From positions 8,495,830 through 8,559,829 of the forward strand of contig NC_091209.1 in the NCBI RefSeq assembly GCF_040958095.1: 64,000 nucleotides of DNA, read 5' to 3'. The position numbers were made by a program, and so were the translations under genes. The DNA is from Procambarus clarkii (Eukaryota; Arthropoda; Malacostraca; Decapoda; Cambaridae). Under the pieces are notes generated by a model. The model made no database searches. It was not told the origin of the DNA and saw nothing but the letters and a program-made list of their open reading frames with translations. Of this stretch, positions 34,600 through 52,029 are shown one piece after another. Each line of letters opens with the position of its first letter. Position 1 is the stretch's first letter.

Positions 34600-34965
34600 C
34601 TATATTCGCATGTCATGTTCTCTCCTGATTCCATGTATGACTAAACCATCCTGTGAGACTGAGATATTAGATGAACTTACGGTGTTATAATTAGGCGGGA
34701 AGGAACCTCACGTCTCGTCCACGTGGCGTTTATTTACAAAAGACAATGACGTCACGCCGAGTATCGGATACATGACTCAATATTTACAATACTTATAAAA
34801 CAAAAGAGCATCTGCTCGTAACATTATGCACCTCACCTAAATAATCTAATCCTACAAAATACCTTAATGCTAACACACAGCTAGCTCTTGAGCTATACTC
34901 TATTTTTTCATATAGAATAGGGTAGCAGCACATTGTTGTGAGTACCTAGGCTTATTAATAAAAAA
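34600..34965 (+). repeat. Dispersed repeat shared with 47520-47690
   Basis: CTGATTCCATGTATGACTAA, CCATCCTGT, ATTAGATGAACTTA, then later ATATAGAATAGGGTAGCAG and TGTTAATAAAAA-type ends. The same series in the same order is found at 47520-47690, and its second half also at 47310-47360. Family unknown. Confidence 0.5.
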
Positions 34966-36780
34966 AACTGACCTCACTAGAAACAATACAATTTGGATTT
35001 GGTCCTGTGTAAGAAGAGCCATTAACTCACAACATATAAATAGCAACAAACTAGTCATCAGATTACATATAAATAACATACAATATCACCTGCAAGATCT
35101 GTGCAATAAATAATAATCATTTCAGTTCCATATTTTCGAAATACATTTTACGAGCAGTTAAGACACGAGTTCCAACTTTCCTTAATGGTATCCTGGCCCT
35201 TTGACGTCAACACCAGCCAGATTGGGGACCAGAATTTGACGATATATCCTTCAATATTTTAAGAATATATAGAATTGATTAATGTTGTAAGAAAGCTCAG
35301 AAAACTAATGTCCTGCAGTAGACAAATTAAATCAAGTAATTACGACCATTAATGAATGACAAACAAAAGAAAATATCAAATCTGATAAAAGAGAGGTACT
35401 TCTACAGTAACAAAATAAAAGAGCTCTATCTAATTGACCAGAGTGATAAATTAATAAAGAAAGGTCAAACAAGAATTAAGAAAATCTAAAATAGATTACG
35501 AAGCATGTATAGCCATAGGTGCTATATTAAGTCCTAAAGGATTTGTTAATTATATAAAAGAAAGACAATTTTTAATATTATTTTCTACCACAGATTTACA
35601 ATGGTAACCAGTATAAATACATTTCCTTCTGTGTTCTGTGGACAAGGTTAGAGTTCTGTTAGACATAATGTAGTTCTTTATTGAGCACTCAACCACAGGA
35701 AGTGATTGTAGTACCTTTACAATGCTATAACCAACAAACGCACATTCTCGTCTGTGCCGCCCAGTTGGGTGGGTGTGGAGCAAGCCTAGTAACTGTGTGA
35801 CTTAGTATACATGTAAACTGTCTTGTATGGAGACTCTTATGGGCCTCTTTCTGAATCACTTGTGATATAAAAAGACTGTTGATAATATGTAATATTAATA
35901 ATTGTGTAACTAGCTTCACAAAATTATCACGTGCTTAGCTATATGAACTCCGGGTCTGTCGCGTTCCTGAACCCATTGTGGGCCTCTGTAACCCTTTCCA
36001 CCTCCGCCCACGGGATAAGGTATGGGGTACATAATAAATAAATGAAATACAAAAAAGTTACACAGACAGGGTTAGAGGTCTGTTCTACATATTGTATAGC
36101 GGGTTATTGGGCACTCAATTGCTGGAGTAATTTTCCGAGGTCAAAATCTGTGGTTGTGTAAGCAGCCGTGGTCACTGCGGTTCCCTCATCTCTCATCACG
36201 TAAAAATGGACCTCATTTCAGACACCAAAACAAACATAACTCTGTTAATATTTTCTTAAGTTGGTTTGTGCTATTGATATGTTCTTTGTACTTAATGTTA
36301 TTTAGTTGTATGAAAGTTATTATACATTTCAATGACAGTGCTCGCCTGAAAGTTTAATTGTCATGTTTATAATAATACATACATTGAACAATTTATTAAT
36401 TATGAAATATTCCATTTCTCATCAATGTCTCCCAAGTTATTATCTTCCCGTAAGAGACGCAGGGACACGGAGTTATAATTTGTTTGTGGAGACATGCCAT
36501 AAGTCATGAGGATGAGTCATTGATAGTCCCCCAGCCCTCACATGCCCTCTGGCCTCCCCCACGCTCCACCTTATCAACACCAACACCTCATTACCCTAAT
36601 AACAAACATCTTAAACTATAAGTAAGTTACAAGTGGGATAAATATGTGTTAAAACTACGCCGAATTAAGTAAGTTCGTTTTGCCAGCTATAATCTTAGCC
36701 CTAATAAGTAATATTTTATATGGGCCGGTTAAGATGTAACACTGTCTGACATCTGTGACCTGATGACTCCCTCCCACCCC
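34966..36780. other. No gene recognised
   Basis: AT-rich DNA. One local duplication: 35645-35705 and 36065-36125 share GGTTAGAG-TCTGTT, TATTG-GCACTCAA and related text. No coding support. Confidence 0.4.
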
Positions 36781-36800
36781 CCAAGGGAGTGAGTCTCCTC

Positions 36801-36858
36801 TATATAAACAGAATTTGATAGCGTGAGGAGCACCAGTGTTAGTGTGGACTCAGGCAAG
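36801..36858 (+). promoter_or_regulatory. Cathepsin L gene 1: TATA box and noncoding exon 1
   Basis: TATATAAA at 36801-36808 is followed 25-34 bp later by a likely start around 36832-36835 (CACCAGTG). A short exon then ends ...GACTCAGGCAAG before a strong donor GTGAGTGG at 36859. The first coding exon begins with ACAG|ATG at 39147, so the 5' UTR must be spliced and this is the only upstream exon candidate seen. The match of TATA, spacing and donor supports the call; it needs transcript evidence. Confidence 0.6.
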
Positions 36859-37159
36859 GTGAGTGGTTGGTCCCGGCTGTATATTCTACCACATACATTC
36901 ACAATTTATATAAGTTTTCGGCATATTTAATGGACCGTAATGTGACCCAAATACGTTTATGATCAACTCCGTCAATCACTTTAACTTTGAAATTGGTCAA
37001 TTTATTTCCTGAAAACTTTGAATAGTGTTGAACAACTTTCTGCTGTTTTGAAAGGCCTTGGAAGCTGGCCCCGTCGGGGGCGACCTTTCTTAGCAGCATC
37101 ATGCCGTAGTTAATGTCTTTGGTGGAACTTTAAAGTTCCAACCATGTAAAGTAATTAAA

Positions 37160-37435
37160 TGGCAAATTGTTAAGATTAACAAATGGAACAGTTTACCAGG
37201 ATATGTAATGTACAGTGTGACTCAGTAAACATGTGGAACAACTTACCAGAAGATATAATACAGTGTGATACAGTAAACAAATGGAACAACTTTCCAAAAG
37301 ATATAATAGTGTCGTACAATGAACAAATGAAACAGCTTACCAAAAGTTATAATACAGTGTGGTACAGTAAAAATGGAACAACTTACCGGAAGATATAATA
37401 GTGTGAAGTAAATTATGGAACAGCTTACCAGGAGA
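37160..37435 (+). repeat. ~48-bp tandem repeat, five to six units, in intron 1 of cathepsin gene 1
   Basis: The unit is about GTAAACAAATGGAACAACTT, ACCAGAAGATATAATACAGT, GTGATACA. Translated, each unit reads like V-N-x-W-N-N-L-P-E-D-I, a phrase typical of CR1 ORF2 C-termini. The array may therefore be an expanded LINE fragment. Confidence 0.6.
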
Positions 37436-37439
37436 TTGA

Positions 37440-37770
37440 GTCTTCTGAATTGATTTCCCGCTCAATTTTCGTATCGTCTATAAATTTGCAAATATTGGTT
37501 TTCATTCCTGAGTGTAAATCTTTTACATTTGGTAAACAATAGAGCTCCCACAAGAGAGCCTTGAAGCACTCCACTTACACCGATTTCCGATTCTTAACTT
37601 GACTACATTTATACTCTATTTCATTGGGTAAAACCATGCCCTTATGCAACTTAATAATGTAGCATAATAATATTGGTTCAGTACCGTGATCCTTGTATCT
37701 TTCTAATCAGTTTTGCGTGTGTCGCCGTATTAAAAGTTTGACTAAAATCACAATGTCACAAACCTTTTCA
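37440..37770 (-). mobile_element. Degraded LINE RT region, minus strand
   Basis: On the minus strand fragments read like QGSLVGALLFTKCKRF and EN-QYLQIYRRYEN, which resemble the PQGSVLGPLLF block and the motif-C neighbourhood of CR1-type RT. Frames are broken in several places. Confidence 0.4.
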
Positions 37771-38281
37771 GGTGTGACCGCCAGCCTAACCGGTGAGACC
37801 TCAAAGAATTATAGTGCAATTCATTTTGTCGGGGACAGGTAGCCTGTGTATATATAATTATAATTATAATAAATAGTATACTAAAGAGCGTATGTATAAT
37901 ATATATGTTAGGCTCCTATCGAGGTCCCCCCCAAGGTCGAACTACTGACTCCCTCAGGATGTATTTCCATAACAATTGACTAACTCACGGGCAGCATGGT
38001 GATTCACTCTCCTATGATAGCATGGAGGAACGATGCTCGTCCGAGCGAGTTTCTTTCCCCAAGGAGGAGTTGACCAAATATTTTAATTCAAACAATTCAG
38101 ACACAAACATGACAGGCCAAGCTTGTAATTATCGCGTATAATTACCGTCAGATAATCCTACTTAATCCTCCATCTGGACCAGGTCAGTGCTCATCGACAA
38201 CTGACCTGCGATGGTTAAATAGATTACCCGAACCTCATTTAGTTCAAGATATTTTAGTCCCAAAGTTAAATCTAAATAAAT

Positions 38282-38402
38282 AAATGTTTATTTAGGTAAG
38301 GTACATACATACAAGAGATTTTACAAAGTTTGTTGGATTAATAGATAGAGCTAGTACATACAATGCCTAAAGCCACTATTACGCAAAGCGTTTCGGGCAG
38401 AT
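38282..38402 (-). mobile_element. SINE 3' tail (CCCGAAACGC family), minus strand
   Basis: In reverse it reads TGCCCGAAACGCTTTGCGTA then ATAGTGGCTTTAGGCATTGT, ATGTACTAGCTCTATC, ending in CTTACCTAAATAAACATTTA. A plus-strand copy is at 40335-40478. The tail relates to the SINE at 61890-62162. Confidence 0.6.
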
Positions 38403-38640
38403 CTCTTATAATTTTAATGAGCTAAGTTAGACCTCATTTGGATTATTTAGTACGGGTTATCGGATTATCAGTACCATGCAATTTTGGTAAACTTTTAACA
38501 ATACACGGAGAAGAACTAAGTTAATCCCGGCTATTTAGAACCTTCCTTAGTAAATACCGACTAAGAAAACCATTATTTCCAGTCTCTATAAAGACAGAGT
38601 AAGGGGAGACTTAACTATAGTGTGCAAATCAAATATAGTA

Positions 38641-38830
38641 ACTCGTCCTCCCATTAGCACGTTACATTTTGACCTATACTCTACCAAAGGACAAAAACTC
38701 TCGTACTAGAAAATGGTGGCGGCTCGCGAAATTGACATAATGTCCCGTTTTCTGTTCGTGCGTCCTCTGGTAGGTTAGGATAGGGCACTTTATTACAACA
38801 GCTTATTGACGTTGGGACCGCTGGCGAGAA
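38641..38830 (-). repeat. Dispersed repeat (copy 2)
   Basis: Reverse-oriented relative of 34190-34415, with GTCCTCCCATTAG at one end. It lies in intron 1 of cathepsin gene 1. Confidence 0.5.
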
Positions 38831-39146
38831 TGGGTTGAATATAGACCAAAAATATCGATCCCAGGATGAAGTATAAAGAAATACTCAATATTAATGCGTT
38901 TCAATGTAACAAATTAACATGTAAGCTTTGGTTCATAGTAAAGTGTGTAGATGTGTGGAACAAATTACTACACGGTAATTTGTTATCACGACAACAAACA
39001 GACATCATAGTAAACTCGCTGGGAAATTTCCAGCAATGGTTTGGTGTAAATATTACCAGACTCGCAGGAGTTAAATGGCCTTCCGTATTGTTTATATTCT
39101 AAAGTTTATTTATTTTTTTTAACACTGCAAATTCATCTTCTGACAG

Positions 39147-46045
<6,899 letters not shown>

Positions 46046-46784
46046 ACACAGATTACAAAAACCTAATATCTCACTCTATATATATTTGAAAAAAAATAAT
46101 GTTTATGTAATTCGTAAGTTATGTTTGATATGAGTTAATTTAAACTTTCTTTCATGTGTATGTATACTGTAATGTATTGCTTTGATTATACTTTGTCTAC
46201 AGTAACATATAGTGCCTCCCAGATGTCCTGGTATATTTCTCTTAAGTGTATTGGTTGGTAATATTACACATGTCAACAAACAAAATAACATTTGCCTCTT
46301 GAGTTAAATGAGATAATACATATAAAATGGGCAAATTTAATTCATCTTTAACAAGAGAAATTATTAATTTCGCATAATTGGGTATGCAAGTTAATTTACT
46401 TTTGAAAAGATGTGCAGAATATTTGGTTGGTTATATTTTAATGTTGCTTCCATCATGAACACAATGTAGATTTATTTAAGGTAGTTTATGAGTGACAGAC
46501 TAACATGGGCCACAAGTTTCTGACACTTATGTCTGTAAGCTTGTCTTGGGAAGCTCAAGATAATTGAGCTTCCTTATTTAAATACAAACTTTCAAAATAC
46601 AGTGTGTTTATGTACCTTTTCCAGTAAAGACAAAAACTAAGTTATTTTTTATGTAAACATATACTTTTTTATGACAATTACAAAAGGTGTATTTATGAAA
46701 CAAAATTTGTTTTGCTATGTGGATGGATTAATTATCTGCAGAATAACTTGAAGACTATATTTGACAAATTTGCACATCTAATGT

Positions 46785-46790
46785 AATAAA
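46785..46790 (+). terminator. Candidate polyadenylation signal of cathepsin gene 1
   Basis: AATAAA about 740 bases after the stop codon, the first one seen in the 3' flank. Confidence 0.4.
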
Positions 46791-47279
46791 CAGTAAAAAG
46801 CACATGGTATAGATGATCGCTCATTACACTGGCTGGAAAATTGGTTATCTCTAAACGTGATGTCATAAATTATAATGCATCCAGTTAGACAGACCTAAGG
46901 GAGTTCTTATGGCCAGGTCTGGGCACTACAAGCTCATCCAACATCCCCACCTCACAGGACGGCCAGTCATACATGGAATCAGGAGAGAGCATGAAATATA
47001 AGGCTGATCTATTAGCCTCCCCCAACAAAATCAGGGTACAGCACAATAATATCTTCCAATATTCCTGAGTGTATGAAGTAATTACAGAGCTCAAAGTACC
47101 TCATACCATTTGGTCTGAAATCATTGATAACAGGGCAATCACAGATATAGTGTTGGAACGTATGCTTGTTAGCTTGTTAGTGCACATAGTTTACAGATGG
47201 AATGTTCACCTTTGGGAGATTCATTACCTGCAACCACCTGCTATATATATCGATATCCCAGCCTAATTCTGGCAATTAC

Positions 47280-47690
47280 AATGTTTTTTTTTGTATCTAA
47301 ACTGTGTAATCTTTCATACAGAATAGGGCAACTGCACATTTGCTGTGTATTCCTAGCAAAATTTGTTTACAAAAAAAATATTGAGAAGAATCTTATTGAA
47401 ACTGGTAAAAAATGTTAACATAACAAAATTTAAAAAATATTTTTAATATGTTAAAAAATATATTATTTCCATGATTCAGTGCTTAGCTCAAATTTAATTT
47501 ATTTTTTGTACTGAGGCGGGTACAGTATTCTCTCTTCTGATTCCATGTATGACTAACCATCCTGTAAGATGGAAGTATTAGATGAACTTATAACTAGTTT
47601 TTTTATCTACACTGTGTAATCTTTCATATAGAATAGGGTAGCAGTACATTGTTGTGCATACCTAAGCTTGTTAATAAAAAATAAAAAATA
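47280..47690 (+). repeat. Dispersed repeat shared with 34600-34965
   Basis: CTGATTCCATGTATGACTAA, CCATCCTGTAAGATG, TTAGATGAACTTATAAC, CATATAGAATAGGGTAGCAG and an A-rich end. The second half is also present in diverged form at 47300-47360. Confidence 0.5.
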
Positions 47691-47850
47691 AAAATCCTGG
47701 GAACAGTTTACCAATTTCTAAAAGTAATTTTGACCTTCACTCATGCAGAGTTGTCTTAATTTGTCCTCCTTTTCTCAGAAATTATCCAGCCGAGGATTGA
47801 CAATTTCTATTTTTTTTTTTGCATGGATATGATGCTGGTAATGCATGAAC

Positions 47851-47919
47851 CTTGAGGTTATCTTGAGATGATTTCGGGGATTAGCGTCCCCGCGGCCCGG
47901 TTCTCGACCAGGCCTCCTT
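47851..47919 (-). mobile_element. SINE/LINE tail fragment, minus strand
   Basis: CTTGAGGTTATCTTGAGATG then ATTTCGGGGATTAGCGTCCC, CGCGGCCCGGTTCTCGACCA and GGCCTCC. It stops at the 5' edge of the following LINE and may mark an inversion or target of that insertion. Confidence 0.65.
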
Positions 47920-47939
47920 TTTGTTACACACCTTTTTGT

Positions 47940-48519
47940 TTTGTTACACAAATAGAAGAAGCAGTAAAGGAAGTAAAACACTGCAGCAACCAAGATAAAA
48001 CAAACATTAGGTTAGAAGTGAGGAAAGAATTGGCATCTAACCCGAAGTTGGTGCAAAACACAGTTGATCGGAGTAAGTCCCTGATCATTTTTGGCTGCAA
48101 AGAAAAGGCGATAACATCTAGGTCAGAAAGAGCTGTAGAAGAAGCTAAAGTAGTAGATAAAATTGTTGGCCTCGTGGAAGGTCTTACAAACAGAGAGAAT
48201 GTGTGCGACTACAGGAGAATAGGCAGGTACGTAAAAGGGAAAGATCGACCTTTGAGGAATCACCCTAAACGGTGCCAAACAGATGGAAGAAGTACTAAGG
48301 AATGCTAGAAAATTGCAAAGGGATGAGGATGGGAAAGGGTGGTCATTAAGACGAGATCTTTCAAAAGAAGATAGAGAGAAGCTGAAACTGAACCTCGCCG
48401 AGGCAAAACATTTAAATGAGAGCAGGAATGAAGAAGAAATAAATTCTTTTTTCTACAAAGTATTAGGGGTAGGCAAACCAGTAAAGTGGTACATAAAGGC
48501 AAACCAACAAAATCAATAG
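47940..48519 (+). pseudogene. ORF1 of a CR1-like LINE, 5'-truncated and frameshifted
   Basis: The upper part reads KTNIRLEVRKELASNPKLVQ through RIGRYVKGKDRPLR; the frame then shifts by one base near 48258, and the lower part reads ITLNGAKQMEEVLRNARKLQ through VKWYIKANQQNQ, then stop. The two halves make one continuous basic, helix-rich protein if one extra A is allowed for. ORF1 of such elements is a nucleic-acid-binding protein. The ORF1 stop overlaps the ORF2 start by about 34 bases. Confidence 0.65.
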
Positions 48520-51401
48520 AGAGAGGGGGAGTGAAGAATATGGAGAGGGGGAACAAGTTCCTGAAGATTGCATACACCAACATAGATGGAGTGAGATCGA
48601 AGATACTGGAGTTAAGTGATGTAATACAGCTGCAGACACCAGACATTGTTGCACTCACGGAGACAAAACTTGAAGATGTAATTTTAAATGAGGTCATATT
48701 CCCAAGGGGCTACTCAATTTGGAGACGGGACAGAAAAATTAGGAAAGGCGGTGGCGTTGCTGTGCTGGTAAAAGAACACCTAAAGGTGAAGGAAATAATG
48801 ACTGCCAATCCACAAGAAGTTGACATAATAGCACTAGAGATCTGCTATGAGGATGATAAACTAATGATGATAAATGCATATAGTCCACCGCCAAGCAGCA
48901 CATGGTCAAAGGAGGAGCTAGATAGTAAACGTGAAGGTCTTATAACAATAATGAGAGAGATTATAGCGAGAGCGGATAACGATAGATCACGACTGTTGAT
49001 AGTCGGTGACTTCAACTTGAAATCCATAGACTGGGAAGCATATGAAGCTAAAACAGAAGATTTTTGGACCTGTAAATTTGTAGACCTCATCCTGGAAACA
49101 TTCTTGTATCAACATGTTAAACAAGCTACGAGGATGAGGGAAGGGGACGTTCCCTCCATGCTAGATTTGATATTTACCAGGAAGGAGGAAGAGATATTTG
49201 ACATTCAGTACCTTCCTCCCTTGGGTAAAAGTGACCATGTCTTTTTGGGAATAAAGTATGCAATGCATTATAAGCTGGAAGAAAATAAGGAGGTTGAAGC
49301 AGTTGAAAAACCAGACTTCAGGAGAGGACATTATGGTGACCTTAGAAATTTTTTTAGTGAGTATAATTGGACAGACTTGATGCTAGGCAAGGAAGTGAAT
49401 GAGATGTATGGCAAGTTTTGTGAAATATATGATAAAGGCACAAAAAAATTTATACCAAAACAGAGATGCAGAACTAGGAAACAGGATTGGTTCAATAGAA
49501 ATTGCGAGAGGGCTAGAGACCGAAAGACACAAAAATGGAATCAATACAGGAAGAGGCCGAACCCCCAAACATACCAGCGATACAAAGATGCGAGAAACAA
49601 CTACACGGCAGTGAGGAGAGAGGCAGAAAGAAATTTTGAAAAAGGGATTGCGGACAAATGTAAAACAGAACCAGGTCTATTCTATAAATTCATAAACAAC
49701 AAATTGCAGGTAAAGGATAATATTCAGAGGTTGAAAATGGGAAATAGATTCACGGAAGATGAAAAGGAAATGTGTGAAACACTAAACGAAAAGTTCCAAA
49801 GTGTGTTTGTACAAAATGAAATCTTTAGGGAACCAGATACAATAAGAATTCCAGAGAACAACATAGAACACATAGAGGTGTCTAGAGACGACGTGGAAAA
49901 AATGCTCAAGGAGCTCGGTAAGAACAAAGCAGCTGGCCCAGATGGCGTTTCACCATGGGTTCTGAAAGAATGTGCATCTGAGCTCAGCATTCCACTTCAC
50001 CTGATCTTTCAGGCATCCCTGTGTACAGGAATCGTAGCAGACGGGTGGAAACAGGCTAACATAGTTCCAATCTACAAAAGTGGCAGCAGGGAAGACCCCC
50101 TCAATTATAGACCTGTATCATTGACAAGTGTAATAGTGAAAGTATTGGAAAAACTAATCAAAACTAAATGGGTAGAACACCTAGAGAGAAATGATATAAT
50201 ATCAGACAGACAGTATGGTTTTCGATCTGGAAGATCCTGTGTATCGAATTTACTCAGTTTCTATGATCGAGCCACAGAGATATTACAGGAAAGAGATGGT
50301 TGGGTTGACTGCATCTATCTGGACCTAAAAAAGGCTTTTGACAGAGTTCCACATAAGAGGTTGTTCTGGAAACTGGAAAATATTGGAGGGGTGACAGGTA
50401 AGCTTCTATCATGGATGAAAAATTTTCTGACTGATAGAAAAATGAGGGCAGTAATCAGAGGCAATGTATCAGAATGGAGAAATGTCACAAGTGGAGTACC
50501 ACAGGGTTCAGTTCTTGCACCAGTGATGTTTATTGTGTACATAAATGATCTACCAGTTGGTATACAGAATTATATGAACATGTTTGCTGATGATGCTAAG
50601 ATAATAGGAAGGATAAGAAATTTAGATGACTGTCATGCCCTTCAAAAAGACCTGGACAAAATAAGTATATGGAGCACCACTTGGCAAATGGAATTTAATG
50701 TTAATAAATGTCATGTTATGGAATGTGGAATAGGAGAACATAGACCCCACACAACCTATATATTATGTGAGAAATCTTTAAAGAATTCTGATAAAGAAAG
50801 AGATCTAGGAGTGGTTCTAGATAGAAAACTATCACCTGAGGACCACATAAAGAATATTGTGCAAGGAGCCTATGCTATGCTTTCTAACTTCAGAATTGCA
50901 TTTAAATACATGGATGGCGATATACTAAAGAAATTGTTCATGACTTTTGTTAGGCCAAAGCTAGAATATGCAGCTGTTGTGTGGTGCCCATATCTTAAGA
51001 AGCACATCAACAAACTGGAAAAGGTGCAAAGACATGCTACTAAGTGGCTCCCAGAACTGAAGGGCAAGAGCTACGAGGAGAGGTTAGAAGCATTAAATAT
51101 GCCAAAACTAGAAGACAGAAGAAAAAGAGGTGATATGATCACTACATACAAAATAGTAACAGGAATTGACAAAATCGACAGGGAAGACTTCCTGAGACCT
51201 GGAACTTCAAGAACAAGAGGTCATAGATTTAAACTAGCTAAACACAGATGCCGAAGAAATATAAGAAAATTCACCTTCGCAAATAGAGTGGTAGACGGTT
51301 GGAACAAGTTAAGTGAGAAGGTGGTGGAGGCCAAGACCGTCAGTAGTTTCAAAGCGTTATATGACAAAGAGTGCTGGGAAGACGGGACACCACGAGCGTA
51401 G
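48486..51401 (+). CDS. Intact ORF2 (endonuclease plus reverse transcriptase) of a CR1-like LINE, 971 aa
   Basis: ORF2 of a non-LTR retrotransposon. The APE-type endonuclease spans about residues 27-240, with AYTNIDGVRSK, LTETKL, GDFNLKSIDW and SDHVFLG as catalytic blocks. A linker follows, then the RT with KAAGPDGVSPWVLK, NYRPVSLTSVIVKVLEK, RQYGFRSGRSC, DLKKAFDRVPH, SGVPQGSVLAPVMF and MFADDAKI (near residue 700). The C-terminus has RPKLEYAAVVWCPYLKKH and an RRKRGDMI block. No stops or frameshifts are seen over 2.9 kb, so this copy is young. The first ATG of the frame is used; ORF1 overlaps it. The 3' end carries CACTTAGGTAATTACAC. It sits between the two cathepsin genes. Confidence 0.88.
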   Translation: MVHKGKPTKSIERGGVKNMERGNKFLKIAYTNIDGVRSKILELSDVIQLQTPDIVALTETKLEDVILNEVIFPRGYSIWRRDRKIRKGGGVAVLVKEHLKVKEIMTANPQEVDIIALEICYEDDKLMMINAYSPPPSSTWSKEELDSKREGLITIMREIIARADNDRSRLLIVGDFNLKSIDWEAYEAKTEDFWTCKFVDLILETFLYQHVKQATRMREGDVPSMLDLIFTRKEEEIFDIQYLPPLGKSDHVFLGIKYAMHYKLEENKEVEAVEKPDFRRGHYGDLRNFFSEYNWTDLMLGKEVNEMYGKFCEIYDKGTKKFIPKQRCRTRKQDWFNRNCERARDRKTQKWNQYRKRPNPQTYQRYKDARNNYTAVRREAERNFEKGIADKCKTEPGLFYKFINNKLQVKDNIQRLKMGNRFTEDEKEMCETLNEKFQSVFVQNEIFREPDTIRIPENNIEHIEVSRDDVEKMLKELGKNKAAGPDGVSPWVLKECASELSIPLHLIFQASLCTGIVADGWKQANIVPIYKSGSREDPLNYRPVSLTSVIVKVLEKLIKTKWVEHLERNDIISDRQYGFRSGRSCVSNLLSFYDRATEILQERDGWVDCIYLDLKKAFDRVPHKRLFWKLENIGGVTGKLLSWMKNFLTDRKMRAVIRGNVSEWRNVTSGVPQGSVLAPVMFIVYINDLPVGIQNYMNMFADDAKIIGRIRNLDDCHALQKDLDKISIWSTTWQMEFNVNKCHVMECGIGEHRPHTTYILCEKSLKNSDKERDLGVVLDRKLSPEDHIKNIVQGAYAMLSNFRIAFKYMDGDILKKLFMTFVRPKLEYAAVVWCPYLKKHINKLEKVQRHATKWLPELKGKSYEERLEALNMPKLEDRRKRGDMITTYKIVTGIDKIDREDFLRPGTSRTRGHRFKLAKHRCRRNIRKFTFANRVVDGWNKLSEKVVEAKTVSSFKALYDKECWEDGTPRA

Positions 51402-51437
51402 CTCTCATCCTGTAACTACACTTAGGTAATTACACCC
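51402..51437 (+). mobile_element. 3' UTR of the 48486 LINE
   Basis: CTCTCATCCTGTAACTACAC then TTAGGTAATTACAC. The same terminus occurs in the fragment at 55720-55862, where TTAGGTAATTAC is repeated. Confidence 0.7.
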
Positions 51438-51445
51438 CAGGAAAC

Positions 51446-51592
51446 AGCCAGAAGCAGCTGTCTAACTCCCAGGTACCTATTTACTGCTAGGTAACGGGAA
51501 CATCAGGGTGAAAGAAACATTTTGCCCATTTATCTCTGCCTCCACAGGGGAGGGCAAAATGTTTCTTTCACCCTGATGCCCCTGTTAGCTTT
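51446..51592. mobile_element. SINE body fragment with inverted second copy (foldback)
   Basis: GTAACGGGAACATCAGGGTG then AAAGAAACATTTTGCCC faces GGGCAAAATGTTTCTTTCAC then CCTGATGCCCCTGTTAGC about 25 bases later. The left part also has CCAGGTACCTATTTACTGCT of the SINE body. Two SINE pieces are inverted with respect to each other. Confidence 0.7.
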
Positions 51593-52029
51593 TTTATTTA
51601 AAATGTTAATTTTTGGAAGGATGTAATGGGACGCCTACAAAACATGTTAGGATATATGGTATGAAAATACGATAAACTGGTGCACAGTTTAGTGTTAGGC
51701 TTGAAGCCCTACTAACCACTGGTTGTCATTAAGGCTTCACAAGTACCTATTGACCAACCATTTTACCATAATGGTAAAACTGAGGCATTAATGGGAAGAG
51801 AGACGTCCAACTGCAGCAACAGAAACAGTTGGAGCAGTTTCTCACCTAACCCATGTTGTGCAACCCTTATAGGGAGTTCCACTGTATCTCTTCAGAGCAA
51901 GATTTACTTTGATTGAAAACGATTGTTTACTCATTAAGATTGGGAAATAGTGACACCTTTTAACAGTCCACATTTTTAGAAAGGTGGAAGTGAAGTAAAT
52001 AAATTTCACATTTCCTAGTGTTTACGTTT

